Origin: Lepus europaeus
Lineage: Eukaryota > Chordata > Mammalia > Lagomorpha > Leporidae
Direction of reading: 5' to 3'
DNA: 64,000 bases
NCBI RefSeq assembly: GCF_033115175.1
Contig: NC_084834.1
Coordinates: forward strand, 120,958,275 to 121,022,274
Below, piece by piece: positions 46,560 through 57,199 of this stretch. How positions within the stretch are numbered: position 1 is the stretch's first letter; every line of letters starts with the position of its first letter. A program made the translations under genes and the position numbers. The notes below the pieces were generated by a model. The model was not told the origin of the DNA. It saw only the letters and a list, made by a program, of their open reading frames with translations, and did no database searches.

Positions 46560-47620
46560 GAAAGAAAGTTTGTATAATGGCGACCTTACCTTTGTTTTTC
46601 TTTGACTAAATGGTGGGCTGGCTTGCAGAATGGAATGTGGCGTGCAGCAGTTAGCAGAATCTCCAAGTGAAACCCCTCCTAGCCACAGGACACAAAAAGG
46701 CCCCTCTCTCTGCCTTTTTTTCTCTCCCAGCCCTGGGAACACTCCCACTTGTAAAATTACATTACTGTGGCCTCACAAGCACTTAAAACCCTAAAAGAAA
46801 AACATTTCTAAGGCCAGAGTACTGGTAAATAGCCCCCTGCAAGCTGAGACATGCTTTGGAAATGCCAGAGAAGAGAGCTGGTGTAGGTTTCCTAATTGTG
46901 TGGACCCCTGCTGGTCCATCTTGTTCAGAGCTGCACGTGCACAGAGCAGAGAATTAGTGAACTGAGCTAAAATTGCTGCAGGGTCCCAGAGAGCACAGCA
47001 ACACAGACAGCTGACCCTACACTGAAGCCACTGCCTGGAGAAGACAAGATAGAACCTAGCATCTCATAACCCAATTCTAAGAATGTCTGTGGGGTGGGCT
47101 TGTGGTGAATTGGGTTCAGCCTCTGCTTGGAGCACCCATATCCGGGATTGGACTGCTCCTCTGAATACCAGCTGTTCCGCTTCCTGTCCAGCCCTGCCCA
47201 CCTCCTCCTAGTGCCCTCTGAGAGGCTGCAGAGGTGGCTCCAGTGTGTGGGCCCTTGCCACCCACGTGGAGATTTGGGTGGAGGTCTGGGCTCCTGGGGA
47301 GCTAATCAGCAGATGTAAGCTCTTCTCTCTGTACCCCTCTCTCCCTATCTTTTGTGCTGCCTTTCAAGTAGATAAAAAAAACATTTAAAAATAATATAGA
47401 AGATATGGAAGTTTAAAAAAAGATTGGAATATAGTATAAAATTCCTTGACATACAAAGAAGTAGGAAAATCTGACTGTTTTTTAAGGGAAAGGACAATAA
47501 AAATGTTAACCTTGAGATGATCCAGATGAGAGAATTATTAGAAAAGGACCTTAGAGCAGCTCATGCTCATGAAATAAAAGTAGTCAGATAGAAGGAGTGA
47601 AGTTGAAGATGCAAATCAGT
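46560..47620 (+). mobile_element. Possible old L1M 5' region
   Basis: 'agaatgtggcgtgc...' is not diagnostic. However 47430-47600 has 'ttgacatacaaagaagtagg', 'gatgagagaattattag' and 'aaggaccttagagcagctc', which resemble an L1M 5' region. A SINE splits it at 47093-47392. Confidence 0.4.
47093..47392 (+). mobile_element. Old CSINE
   Basis: 'gtggtgaattgggttcagcc' head, 'ccagtgtgtgggcccttgcc' middle, and a CTTTCAAGTAGATAAAAAA tail. Confidence 0.75.
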
Positions 47621-47911
47621 CGGAAAGCCCGCACTGCACTCTGTGAACCCTGGTCCCAGCCAGCTAGTGTAATTTGATGTTTGTCTTGGGTTAGAATCAT
47701 CTCTGGTTGTCAGAGGTCTGATTTATAAAACTGATTCGTGATGTGATTCTTGACAGTCTGTTTAGGTTGATCTTGGAAAATATGGAATCGGGAATTTTTA
47801 AATCTTAATATTTTACAGTCAGTTGTAGACTATGTTCCTATTCACTACTGGATAAATTGAGAACTGTTTAATTTCTTTTTTTTGTCAATAAGACAATAGT
47901 TAAAAGAAAGC
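47621..47911. other. Intronic sequence, nothing recognised
   Basis: No repeat or gene assigned. Confidence 0.4.
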
Positions 47912-48232
47912 TTTTTTTTTTTTAAGATTTTATTTATTTATTTGAGAGGTAGAGTTGCAGACAGAGAGAGGTAGAGACAGAGGGAGAGGTCTTCTATCCA
48001 CTGCTTCATTCCCCAAATGGCCACAAAGGCCAGAGGTGGGACCACTTGAAACCAGGAGCCTGGAGCTTCTTCTGGGTCTCCCACGTGGTAGCAGGGGCCC
48101 AAGGACTTGAGCCATTTTCTACTGCTTTCCCAGGCCATAGCAGAGAGCTGGACCAGAAGTGGAGCAGCTAGGACTCGAACCTGCGCCCATATGGGATGCG
48201 GGCACTGCAGGCGGCGGCGGCTTTACATGCAC
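47912..48232 (-). mobile_element. CSINE lacking the last bases of its head
   Basis: T-run, 'aagattttatttatttatttg', body to GGCGGCGGCGGCTTTAC, and then the head breaks off. Confidence 0.92.
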
Positions 48233-48427
48233 AGGTCCAAGGAAAGGTTTTAATTTGAGCTTTTGTAGGTTAAAATTTTTCTCAGATAATTATCTTCTCA
48301 GTTATAATATAAGCTTAGTAATATACAGAAGCAAGTTAGAATTTCTCATAAATGGTGATAAACATGCTTAAGGATCATTCTTGGGTTTTATATTATAGCA
48401 GTCAAGTTAAATTTTTAAAAATTATTT

Positions 48428-48711
48428 AAATCTGGTTTAATTTTATTTTTTTGAAAGAGCCGTGGTGGGTGGGGTTGGGGAGAGCTTCCATTTGCTGATT
48501 CATTCCCCAAATGCCTGCAGCAGCTGGGGCTGAGCCAGGTCAGAGCAGGAAGTCAGGAACTCAAGTACTTGAGCCATAGCCACTGACTCCTGGGGATCCC
48601 ATTAGAGGAGGCAAGAATCAGAGCAGAACTGGGACTCAGACCCAGGCACTTTGATATGGGATGGCCGTGTCCCAAGTGGTGTCTTAACTGTCTTGCCAAA
48701 GCTCACCCCTA
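48428..48711 (-). mobile_element. Old CSINE
   Basis: 'tttgctgattcattccccaaatg' and 'ctcaagtacttgagcca', with a decayed head 'gccaaagctcacccc'. Confidence 0.75.
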
Positions 48712-48839
48712 AGTGCTGCTTTTAGTTAATGTTACTACATCTGTCTGTCCTTTTTGGAAATTTTTTGATACTAAATTTAAGAAATTTGCCTTCCAAAATA
48801 GGTCACTGGGTCAGTAAGGTATTAGGTTAGAAAAAAGTT

Positions 48840-49142
48840 GGGGCCAGCACCATGGCTCACTTGGTTAATCCTCCGCCTGTGGGTGCCAGTTCTAGTCCCA
48901 CTTGTTCGTCTTCCAGTCCAGCTCTCTGCTGTGGCCCGGGAAGGCAGTGGAGGATGGCCCAAGTGCTTGGGTCCTGCACCCGCATGGGAGACCAGGAGGA
49001 AGCACCTGGCTCCTGGCTTCGGATCAGCACAGTGTTGGCCGTAGCAGCCATTTGGAGGGTGAACCAATGGAAGGAAGACCTTTCTCTCTCTCTCTCTCTC
49101 ACTGTCTAACTCTGTCAAATAAATTAAAAAAAAAAAAAAAGA
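48840..49142 (+). mobile_element. CSINE
   Basis: Head GGGGCCAGCACCATGGCTCAC, CT repeats and a long A-run. Confidence 0.94.
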
Positions 49143-49217
49143 AAGAAAACTATTGATTGTAGTTTGAATTTTTTTTAAATTCTAGTTTGGGTTAACTGTT
49201 TTTTGACTAATGTCTTT

Positions 49218-49546
49218 TATTTATTTATTTTTTGACAGGCAGAGTTAGACAGTGATAGAGACAGAGAGAAAGGTCCTCCTTCTGTTGGTTCACTCCTCAA
49301 GTGGCCGCTACGGCCTGTGCGCTGCTGCACCGATCCGAAGCCAGGAGCCAGGTGCTTCTCCTGGTCTCCCATGCAGGTGCAGGGCCCAAGGACCTGGGCC
49401 ATCCTCCACTGCCTTCCCAGGCCACAGTAGAGAGGTAGACTGGAAGAGGAGCAACCAGGACAGAATCTGGCGCCCCAACCGGGACTAGAACCTGGGGTGC
49501 CGGCGCCACAGGCAGAGGATTAGCCAATAGAACCGCAGTGCTGGCC
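49218..49546 (-). mobile_element. CSINE
   Basis: TTTTTTGACAGGCAGAGTTAGAC to ACCGCAGTGCTGGCC. Confidence 0.95.
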
Positions 49547-50040
49547 GACTTTTAAAGTATTAATTAAGATGAAAAGTGAAAGGTGTTTTTCAATCATTTA
49601 ACTTATGTAAACAATACCTAGGGAAATAGTCTGGTTTCTCCAGGTTTTTGTTCTGAAGAGATGAAGTATTTTGTCTTAGCTTCTTAATATATCACTGGTA
49701 GTATTGAGTAGTTAAAAGAAATAGAAAAAAGTAGTACTTAACTTTCCTAATTATGAAAATAATGCATGTTCTTGGGATAAATTTTAGAGACACCAAAGCA
49801 AAAAGAATCCTTAAATATGTGAGAGCAGCATGGGCAATGCTTCAGTGTATTGGGTAATTTTTGATAACATTTTGATACTGCTGTTACTACAATTGAATGT
49901 ATAAAATCTATCTTTACTGTCTTAAATAATATCACAATGAATGTAAAACTTTAAATACATCTCTGATTATTTCTTTCTTAAAGTGAAATTGCTGGATCAA
50001 AGGATATAAATCTTTTCAAGTCATAGATAACATCCCACAA
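49547..50040. other. AT-rich intronic sequence, probably old L1 3'UTR
   Basis: 'agtgaaattgctggatcaaagg' near 49982 is L1-like. The rest is unassigned. Confidence 0.35.
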
Positions 50041-51170
50041 AATTGTTTTAGGAAGAAAGGAAAGTTCCTTCTATCCCTAGTTTTTATATTCCTCTGCTTC
50101 TAGTTTGTTCAGTGTCTTTAATCATGAAAGGGTGTTGAATTTTGGCAAATGCTTTTCTGCATCAATTGACATCATCTGATTTTCATCCTGTGTTAATGTT
50201 GATTGCGTGGAACAATCCATTCATTCTGGGGATAAATCCCACCTGATCATCCTTTTGATGTTCTGCTGAATTTGGTTTGCTTAAATCTAAACTAAGGGTC
50301 TTTTAGAAAATAAGTAATTGAATTGTGTGTGTGTGTTTTTCAGTCACTTTTTTTTTTTTTTTTTTTTTTTTTTGGACAGGCAGAGTGGACAGTGAGAGAG
50401 AGAGAGAGAAAGAAAGGTCTTCCTTTTCCTTTGGTTCACCCCCCAGTGGCTGTCGCGGCTGGCGCACCGCGCTGAACCGAAGCCAGGAGCCAGGTACTTC
50501 TCCTGGTCTCCCATGCGGGTGCAGGGCCCAAGGACTTGGGCCATCCTCCACTGCCTTCCCGGGCCACAGCAGAGAGCTGGCCTGGAAGAGGGGCAACCGG
50601 GACAGAATCCGGCGCCTCGACCGGGACTAGAACCCGGGATGTCGGCGCTGCAGGCGGAGGATTAGCCTAGTAAGCCGCGGCGCTGGCCTCAGTCACCTTT
50701 TTGATTGAGGAATTTAATATACTTATATTTGAAGTAATTACTGATAAGGAAAGGCTTATTTCCTGTCTGCCCTGTTGCTCTTTTTGTCCCTATTTTTCTT
50801 TCTTGCTCTGTTCCTTTGTGTTTTGTTGATGTTCTTGTATGATTATTCTTTGATTCCTTTCTCATTTATTATGTCTTGTATAGTATTTTTTGTGGTTACA
50901 ATAGGATTTATAGAAAACAGCCATCTATTTTAAGCTGATACCAACTTAAATTTCAATTGCATACAAAAAATATTTTTTTACTCCTTGCCCACTTTACGTT
51001 ATCACAAATCACATCTTTTTTTATATTGTATACTCAGTAACATATTTTCATAGTTACAGTCATTTTTAATAGTTTAGCTTCTATACCAGAATTAAAAATG
51101 ATTATTTTAGTTTGTTCATGATTTTTAAGTTATTTTGTTTTCTTTTAGAAACAATTTGAGAATTTAAAAT
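50041..51170 (-). mobile_element. Old L1 ORF2 fragments, split by a CSINE
   Basis: 'catgaaagggtgttgaatttt', 'gggataaatcccacctgatc', 'gaagtaattactgataagg' and 'gataccaacttaaatttcaattg' are reversed L1 ORF2/3'UTR landmarks. Confidence 0.75.
50347..50689 (-). mobile_element. CSINE in L1
   Basis: TCAGTCAC lies at both edges (50340 and 50690). T-run of nearly 30, intact head GGCGCTGGCC. Confidence 0.96.
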
Positions 51171-51293
51171 GTGTTAACAGAGATTTTTGTGATGTTCTAA
51201 ATTTTATATTTACAGATTTTTAAAGAATATTTTTCATGATACACTTCTATATGTATTGAATAAATCTAACATAACTTTTTCTTGTTCAAACAG

Positions 51294-51385
51294 AAACCTG
51301 AGACTGATTGTCAGTCACATAGAGGAATACCTTGAATCTGTAGTTTTCTGAAGAATCAATTCAAGATATCCAAAAAGTACAAAAG
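51294..51385 (+). other. CLOCK: Proposed CLOCK non-coding exon 3
   Basis: This 92-nt segment follows TTTTTCTTGTTCAAACAG and ends at the donor AAAAG|GTAAAG. It contains no ATG. It lies in a stretch free of recognisable repeats between an L1 relic and the long inverted repeat, as expected for an exon kept by selection. Its sequence resembles the human CLOCK leader as I recall it, but I cannot align it here. An RNA read spanning 51385 to 59125 would settle it. Confidence 0.65.
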
Positions 51386-51408
51386 GTAAAGAAAAGCACA
51401 TCTTAGAA

Positions 51409-51496
51409 TACGCTGTGGGATATTTTGCTAGAAAAGAATGTAAAAGAATCCATGAAGCATTTGGTACACTAATTTGAGGAAAGTTTTACTTTAAAC
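51409..51496 (+). repeat. Left arm of an 88-bp inverted repeat
   Basis: This arm starts 24 nt after the donor of proposed CLOCK exon 3. Compared with the reverse complement of 51950-52037 it matches at 84 of 88 positions with no gaps (mismatches at arm positions 4, 6, 28 and 71). Each mismatch leaves a G opposite a T, which is a G-U wobble in RNA. The arm does not resemble a CSINE or L1 end. Confidence 0.95.
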
Positions 51497-51949
51497 ATTT
51501 TCCTTTCATGTTAATTTATCCCAGAACATTGATTGTGCACCAGCTGTGTTCAGCTGTTATTTTAGGTAACTGGAAATACGGTGAAGAACAAGACAGAAGA
51601 TGTCCATGCTCTTTTGGAGGTTGAGTTCTGGAGGAAGACAACAAATGAGAAATTTGTGGTTAGTACCATGTGAGAAGTTCACATGGATGACGTCATAGAC
51701 TGGTGAGTGCTTTCACTAGGCAGCCAGAGAAGGCACTGTGGGAGAGAGGCTGCTTAATTGCGTTCTGAGCAGCATGAGGGTGCCAGCCCTTTGAGGATTT
51801 GCAAGAAGAACTTATTAGACAGTGACAATGGAGTAAGCGTGGCATTCTTGAGTAATGGAAGGAGCAGGTGTGGTAGGAATGTACATGACAAAATTCACGG
51901 GGATCACACTGGAGAAGATTTCCAGAAGCAAGTCCAGTGTTCTTTTTCA
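51497..51949 (+). repeat. Loop of the inverted repeat: old mammalian interspersed repeat
   Basis: The stretch from about 51525 reads like the common ancient repeat with 'gtgaacaagacag...tccatgctct...ggttgagttctgg', followed by degenerate 'agaaggcactgtgggagag' and 'aggagcaggtgtg' portions. It is diverged and I cannot name the family with certainty. It includes a perfect CRE palindrome at 51688-51695. Confidence 0.45.
51688..51695. promoter_or_regulatory. Perfect CRE palindrome TGACGTCA
   Basis: The full 8-bp CREB/ATF site occurs inside the inverted-repeat loop, 300 bp after proposed exon 3. No CpG island surrounds it, so a role is uncertain. Confidence 0.25.
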
Positions 51950-52037
51950 GTTTAAAGTAAAACTTTTCTCAAATTAGTGTACCAAATGCTTCATGGATTC
52001 TTTTACATTTTTTTCTAGCAAAATATCCCACGGTGTA
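51950..52037 (-). repeat. Right arm of the 88-bp inverted repeat
   Basis: This is the reverse complement of the left arm at 95% identity, separated from it by 453 bp. Homology stops sharply at the inner edge after the TTTAAA motif and fades at the outer edge. In CLOCK pre-mRNA the arms could fold into an uninterrupted 88-bp stem. Confidence 0.95.
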
Positions 52038-52436
52038 TGATGTTTTAGATACCTGTAAAATCTGTAGAGAGATTGAAAAGGCAGTTGGATGTGACTCTGC
52101 AGTTGAAAATCTGGTCTGTGTATATGGCTTTTGGGAGTCCTTGACATAGGAAGTATGTAGAGTCCTGGGTGGGTGCAGTTATTTAGTGAGTATACACAGA
52201 CTGGGATGGGTACAGCCCTGGCACATGCCAGTATTAATCAGAGGAGAAGGAAAAGCCAGTGAAATATGTGGCTAAGAAGGAAAGTGTTCCATGATAGCAA
52301 CCAAAAAAAAAAAAGCATTTAATAAATGCAGAAACTGTCATCTTCATCACATGCTACTAAGAAGTAAGTGAGTAGAATAAAGCAGCCATTGGATTTGGCA
52401 ATGTAGATATTTCTGTTCACCGATAAGTGAACCACC
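52038..52436. other. Intronic sequence right of the inverted repeat
   Basis: It probably continues the old repeat of the loop ('ccctggcacatgccag'). No gene is seen. Confidence 0.35.
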
Positions 52437-52784
52437 GGGACCAGCGCTGTGGCCTAGCGGGTAAAGCCACTGCTTGCAGTGCCGGCATTCATATGGGCAC
52501 TTGTTCAAGACCTGGCTGCTCTACTTCCAATCCAGCTCTCTGCTGTGGCCTGGAAAAGCGGTAGAAGATGGCTCAAGTCCCTGGGCCCCTGAACCCTCAT
52601 GGGAGACCTGGAAAGAATCTCCTGGCTCCTGGCTTCAGATCGGCGCAGTTAACAGCCATTGCGGCTATCTGGAGAAGGAACCAGCAGATGAAAGACCTCT
52701 CCCTCTGCCTCTGCCTCTGCCTCTGCCTCTCTGTGGCTCTGCCTTTAAAATAAATAAATAAATCTTAAAAAAAAAAAAAAAAAA
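52437..52784 (+). mobile_element. CSINE with exact 12-bp target duplication
   Basis: AAGTGAACCACC is at 52425-52436 and 52785-52796. The CT-rich part carries a (CCTCTG)n run at 52700-52732. Confidence 0.96.
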
Positions 52785-52849
52785 AAGTGAACCACCTCAG
52801 TGGTGTGTTGGGTGAATCCTCAATGAGAGTGATGGGAGAGATAGGACTT

Positions 52850-55250
52850 CTAGTTGGAGGCAACAAACAGTACAGTTAAATCTCATTTCCTCTTGAAACC
52901 TCACACCTCACTAAAGCTGAAGTGAAAAGGTTTTCACAAAAGACATAACCTCACTATGATGAGAAAAATGAGAAGGGAGACAAAAGCAATACAGTTTTGG
53001 AACCTTGAAAGTAAGAGGAAGACCAGTAACATTCTCGTAGATCCTGGAATCCTAAGCTAGCTGTGAGAAAGCTGAAAAACAGACCTCTTGGCACTGTAGA
53101 ACCTCTAAAATGTTTGTGAATTGAATGTGTTCTTTGCTTCTGGGACTAGGAGTGATGATGACACTGGAACAGAGTGATTAGCTGTAAATCTATTTAAGAG
53201 GCAGTTGTACTCCATAATGTGTTTCTTGACCTTGGAACCAAGGCAACTGCCCCTTTCCCTATCTTAGCAGAAGTCTAGAGATTTATTTTCTAGTGAAGAT
53301 AAAAGAGAGGAGCAGCAAACATTGCTGAGAATGCAGATAACATGCTGAAAACCTGGATGAAGAACCAGGCCACCTGGGCTTTATACTGATTCTTTTCTGC
53401 GGAGATTATAATTAGCCTGAGGAAAGATCTGAAGACACGGACATTGAGAATCCCCAAGTGTTCCAGCCTGATATCCCTGCAGTACAGTGGACAGTGACAC
53501 ACCGGGCACACAGAGCCTGCCGTGCCTTCCCCTCAGCTGTGAACCTGTGACCTGAGGTCACTAGACACCCGAGGAAGACCTCTCATGTAAGACAGAGAGA
53601 AAGCAGCAAGGTGGAGAGATGGAGACCAGGTAGGCAGGTCAGAATGAAAACACAAAGTGATCCTTTAAAGAAGTTTCATAAAGGTAAGGGGAGGTGCCTC
53701 ATGCATTAAAAAAGAGAAACAAGAAATGACATTAAAAATGAAAAACTCAATAAAATTTTCACTTTGAATTTTTTTTTTTTACTTTGGAAGTAAAATCGAT
53801 ACTTTTGACTGTAAAGCAAAAATGGGAAGTGAGAAAGAAAAAAATAAGAAAATTAGAGCAACTATCCAGAATCTTTAACTATCATATAATAGGCATTACA
53901 GAAAGAACAGAGGAAATAGAAACAGTCATAGGGGATGATTCAAGAAAATTCTCCGGAACTAGATGACATGTGTTTTCAGTTAGAAAGAACCTGTTGAGTG
54001 ACTAGTACAGTTAAATTTTAGAACACAGTGAGCTCCCAGGTTGAAAGAAGTAGTAGGTCGCATAAAAAGCAACAGTGATGAGACAGACTTTGGACTTACT
54101 AATACCGTGCTGGAGACAAGACAACAGAGCCTTCAGAATCCAAGACAAAATGATTTCAACACAGTATTCAGTATGGACGTGAACTGCTGGTTAAGGTTAG
54201 ACTAGGGACAGATCATGTGGCCCAGTGGTTAATTTGCCACTTGCAACAATGCCTGCATCTCATTGCAGTACCTGATTTGAGTCCTGGCTACTCTTTCTGA
54301 TTGAGCTGCTTGCTAATGCGTATGCAGGGGAGCAGCAGGTGGTGAGTCAAGCACTTAGGCCCATGCCATCCATGTGGGAGACCTGGGTGGAGTTCTGGTT
54401 CCTGGCTTCAGCCCGACCCAGCCCTGGCTATTGCAGCCATTTGGGAAGTGAACCAGTGGATGGCAGATCTCTCTCTGTTTCTCTGTCTCTCTGCCTTTCA
54501 GATAAAATGAAAAATAACAAATTTTAAAATTTAGAGAAAAGGATAGACAAAGGACAGTTTCAGACGTGGGAGATCTGATTGACCTGCCATGTTCCCTTCG
54601 TAGGCAGCTATTGGAATAGGAAATCTGACTGAAAAATGTTGGAGGCATAGGATCCACGAAACAGAATACATCTTAACCAGAGACCAAGGAGGTCACCAGG
54701 GTGACAGCTAGTCACAAGGTATAACAGACAGCACCCAGTCCTAACGGGAACAAGTGTTAGAAGGTTCTAAGAGAAATATCTGTGAGAAGGATAATTGGTA
54801 GAACATGTAATGTGTTTAAACAAAGAGTAGATTTGGACAGGGAAGAGTTGGGAATAAATTGGTAATAAGTATATACAAAACCAGGTGTACAAAAAAGCAA
54901 AGCAACATTTATGTGTAGGAAAAACTGCTCAGAAAGGGAAATAATTACAGTATTCCGCATGACTCAAATGCAAATTGCATCCATGGTTGTGATAATGTTA
55001 ACTTCAGATACACCCCCTTACCACAGTCAGGATAGCAGGAACTGTACATGTGCATGAGGCAAGATGAGGCCGTTAGAGCTTTCTTACTAAGTGGAATTCA
55101 ACACCTGGTGCCTAGACAACAAGCCATCTTTGAGAGCAAAGGGAGACACTTAATACTGCATTGAAATGACCCAAGTCAGCCGAGACTGTCTAGGCACCCT
55201 ACCTAAAACTGAGAAAAAATTAACAAAATAAAATTTAGATAAAGGAAGTT
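52850..55250 (+). mobile_element. HAL1-like half-LINE relic, split by a CSINE
   Basis: The order is 'aaacctcacacctcactaaag', 'aaaagacataacctcactatg' and 'cctcttggcactgtagaacc', then an ORF1-like part ('caagaaaattctccggaac', 'gccttcagaatccaag'). After the SINE come 'aggcagctattggaatagg' and 'gaggtcaccagggtgacagc'. All frames are broken. Confidence 0.65.
54205..54535 (+). mobile_element. Old CSINE inserted in the HAL1 relic
   Basis: 'gggacagatcatgtggccc' head, 'tcaagcacttaggcccatgcc', and a tail 'gcctttcagataaaatg'. Confidence 0.85.
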
Positions 55251-55333
55251 AAACACCGTAACAGTTAAAATATGTGAAAGTGGTTAAATGGGGTCAGATA
55301 TTAGAGGACTTCTGATTTTTAATTCATTATTCT

Positions 55334-55628
55334 TTGAAGATTTATTTATTTTATTTGAAAGTCACAGTTACACAGAGGAGAGAGAGGACTTCCGTCCGCT
55401 GGTTCACTTCCCAATTGGCCACAACAGCCGCCATTCCAAAGCCAGGAGCCAGGAGCTTCTTCTGGGTTTCCCACACGGGTGAAGTGGCCCAAAGACTTGA
55501 GTCAACTTCCACTGCTTTCCCAGGCCACAGCAGAGAGCTGGATTGGAAGTGGAGCAGCCAGGTCTCGAACAAGTGCTCTTATGGGATGCCGGTACTGCAG
55601 GCAGTGGCTTTAACCACAACGCCTGCCC
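55334..55628 (-). mobile_element. CSINE, first of three abutting copies
   Basis: 'gatttatttattttatttg' to 'accacaacgcctgcccc'. Confidence 0.92.
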
Positions 55629-55635
55629 CATAATT

Positions 55636-55944
55636 TTTTAAAATATTTATTTGAGAGGCAGTTACACAAAGGCAGAGGCAGAGAGAGAGTCTTCCATCTG
55701 CTGGTACATTCCTCAAATGGCCACAACAACCCGAGCTGAGCTGATCTGAAGCCAGGAACCAGGAGCCACTTCGGGGTCTCCCACTCGGGTGTAGGGACCC
55801 AAGCACTTGAGCTATCTTCTGCTTTCCCAGGCCACAGGAGAGAGCTGGATCAGGAGAGGAGCAGCCAGGACTTAAATCGGTGCCCATATGGGAGGGCAAC
55901 CCTGCAGGTGGTGGCTTTAACCCACTATGCCGCGGTGTTGACCC
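55636..55944 (-). mobile_element. CSINE, second of three
   Basis: 'aaaatatttatttgagagg' to 'atgccgcggtgttgacccc'. Confidence 0.92.
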
Positions 55945-55962
55945 CTAATTTTGTAACGTTTT

Positions 55963-56290
55963 TTAGCATTTAATTTTATTTGAAAGGCAGAGAGACAGAA
56001 GGAGGTCTCCCATCTGCTGATTTACTCCCAAGATACCTGTGGTAGCTGGGGCTGGCTGTGGCTTGGCCAGGTTCATGCCGGGAGCAAGGAACTCAATCTG
56101 GGACACCCATGTAGGTGCCAGTGACCCAAGTACTGGAGCCATCACTACCTGGGCCATCTTCTACTGCTTTCCCAGGCCATCAGCAGGGAGCTGGATCGGA
56201 AGTGGAACAGCCAGAACTTGGACTGGTGCCCATATGGCATGCCGGCGCCATAGGCGGAGGCTTAGCCTGTTATGCCATAGCACTGGCCCC
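55963..56290 (-). mobile_element. CSINE, third of three
   Basis: 'agcatttaattttatttgaaagg' to 'atgccatagcactggcccc'. Its middle has an extra 'tactggagccatcactacc' segment. Confidence 0.9.
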
Positions 56291-56994
56291 ATGCAGTTTA
56301 TTTTTAACAGTGTGGTGTTTTCTGTTTAAGGTTTCTGTTCTAAGGATACACTGCCAGAGACTGAAATTTTGTATAATGATGTATAATGTGGCAGGGGAAT
56401 CACAAACAGAACTGCTTCCATACTTGGCAAAATTTGAATGTCAGTACTGTTTCTTAGTTACTAATAGCTCCCCATTTGATGAATGTTTTTTTAAAGCTAG
56501 CTTTGAAAAAAATGATGTTTATAGGACTCTTCCATCATTGCCGCCGTCATCATAAAACAGTAAGGTGGTGGGAGCTCAGATGGGAGGCCAGATCACTGGT
56601 GGCTTTGAGCTCAGGTTGCTTAAGTGAGAGAGCATTCGATTCCTCACTGGGACTTGATCCTTTGTAATTGTGAACTTTGGATTCTGGTAACTGTTGAGCT
56701 TTCCAAAGTCATAGAATTGTATATCACGGTGATGCATTAATATCAAACTTAAAATTTTTAATAATGTATTATTACATACTTGAAATTCCTCTTCAGCTTG
56801 TGTAGAATATAGCGTAAGCAAGTGTGACTTCTGCTCGTCTTTTTGGATTAAAAGCAGGGACCCCAGGGTAGTCCCCAGAAATGTTTTGGCTCATCCCCAT
56901 CACTACTCCGTTTTGTGTACCTGACACCACTTTCAGCAGTTGCTGTAGGGTGCTCGGTTGGCCCTGCTTCACTTCCTCAGCCTTTCTCTTAAAG
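56291..56994. other. Intronic sequence, nothing recognised
   Basis: No repeat or gene assigned. Confidence 0.4.
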
Positions 56995-57199
56995 TAGGAG
57001 TAGGGAACTTTTCGGGCCCATGAGATGTATAAGGCCCACAAAATCATGTGGTCTGGCCCTACCAAGAAACTGCAGGTGGGACTCAAAATTCAGTGAATCT
57101 ACAGCAGGCTAAATTTTAAGTTGGTGATTTCATATGGCCTGTGAGTGATGTTATAAGTATTCAGAGGACCCTTGGCAATGAAGAAGTTCCCCACCCCTG
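56995..57199. mobile_element. Non-autonomous hAT-like DNA transposon (about 205 bp)
   Basis: The ends are inverted: TAGGAGTAGGGAACTTTT on the left against AGGGGTGGGGAACTTC read from the right. The inside has the 'ggcccatgagatgta', 'gctaaattttaagttgg' and 'tatggcctgtgagtgatg' blocks of a mammalian hAT MITE family I recognise but cannot name safely. The expected 8-bp target duplication is decayed. Confidence 0.6.

Noticed and set aside
56115..56555. 146-codon forward ORF
   Set aside because: Its first third is CSINE and the rest has no recognisable motif.
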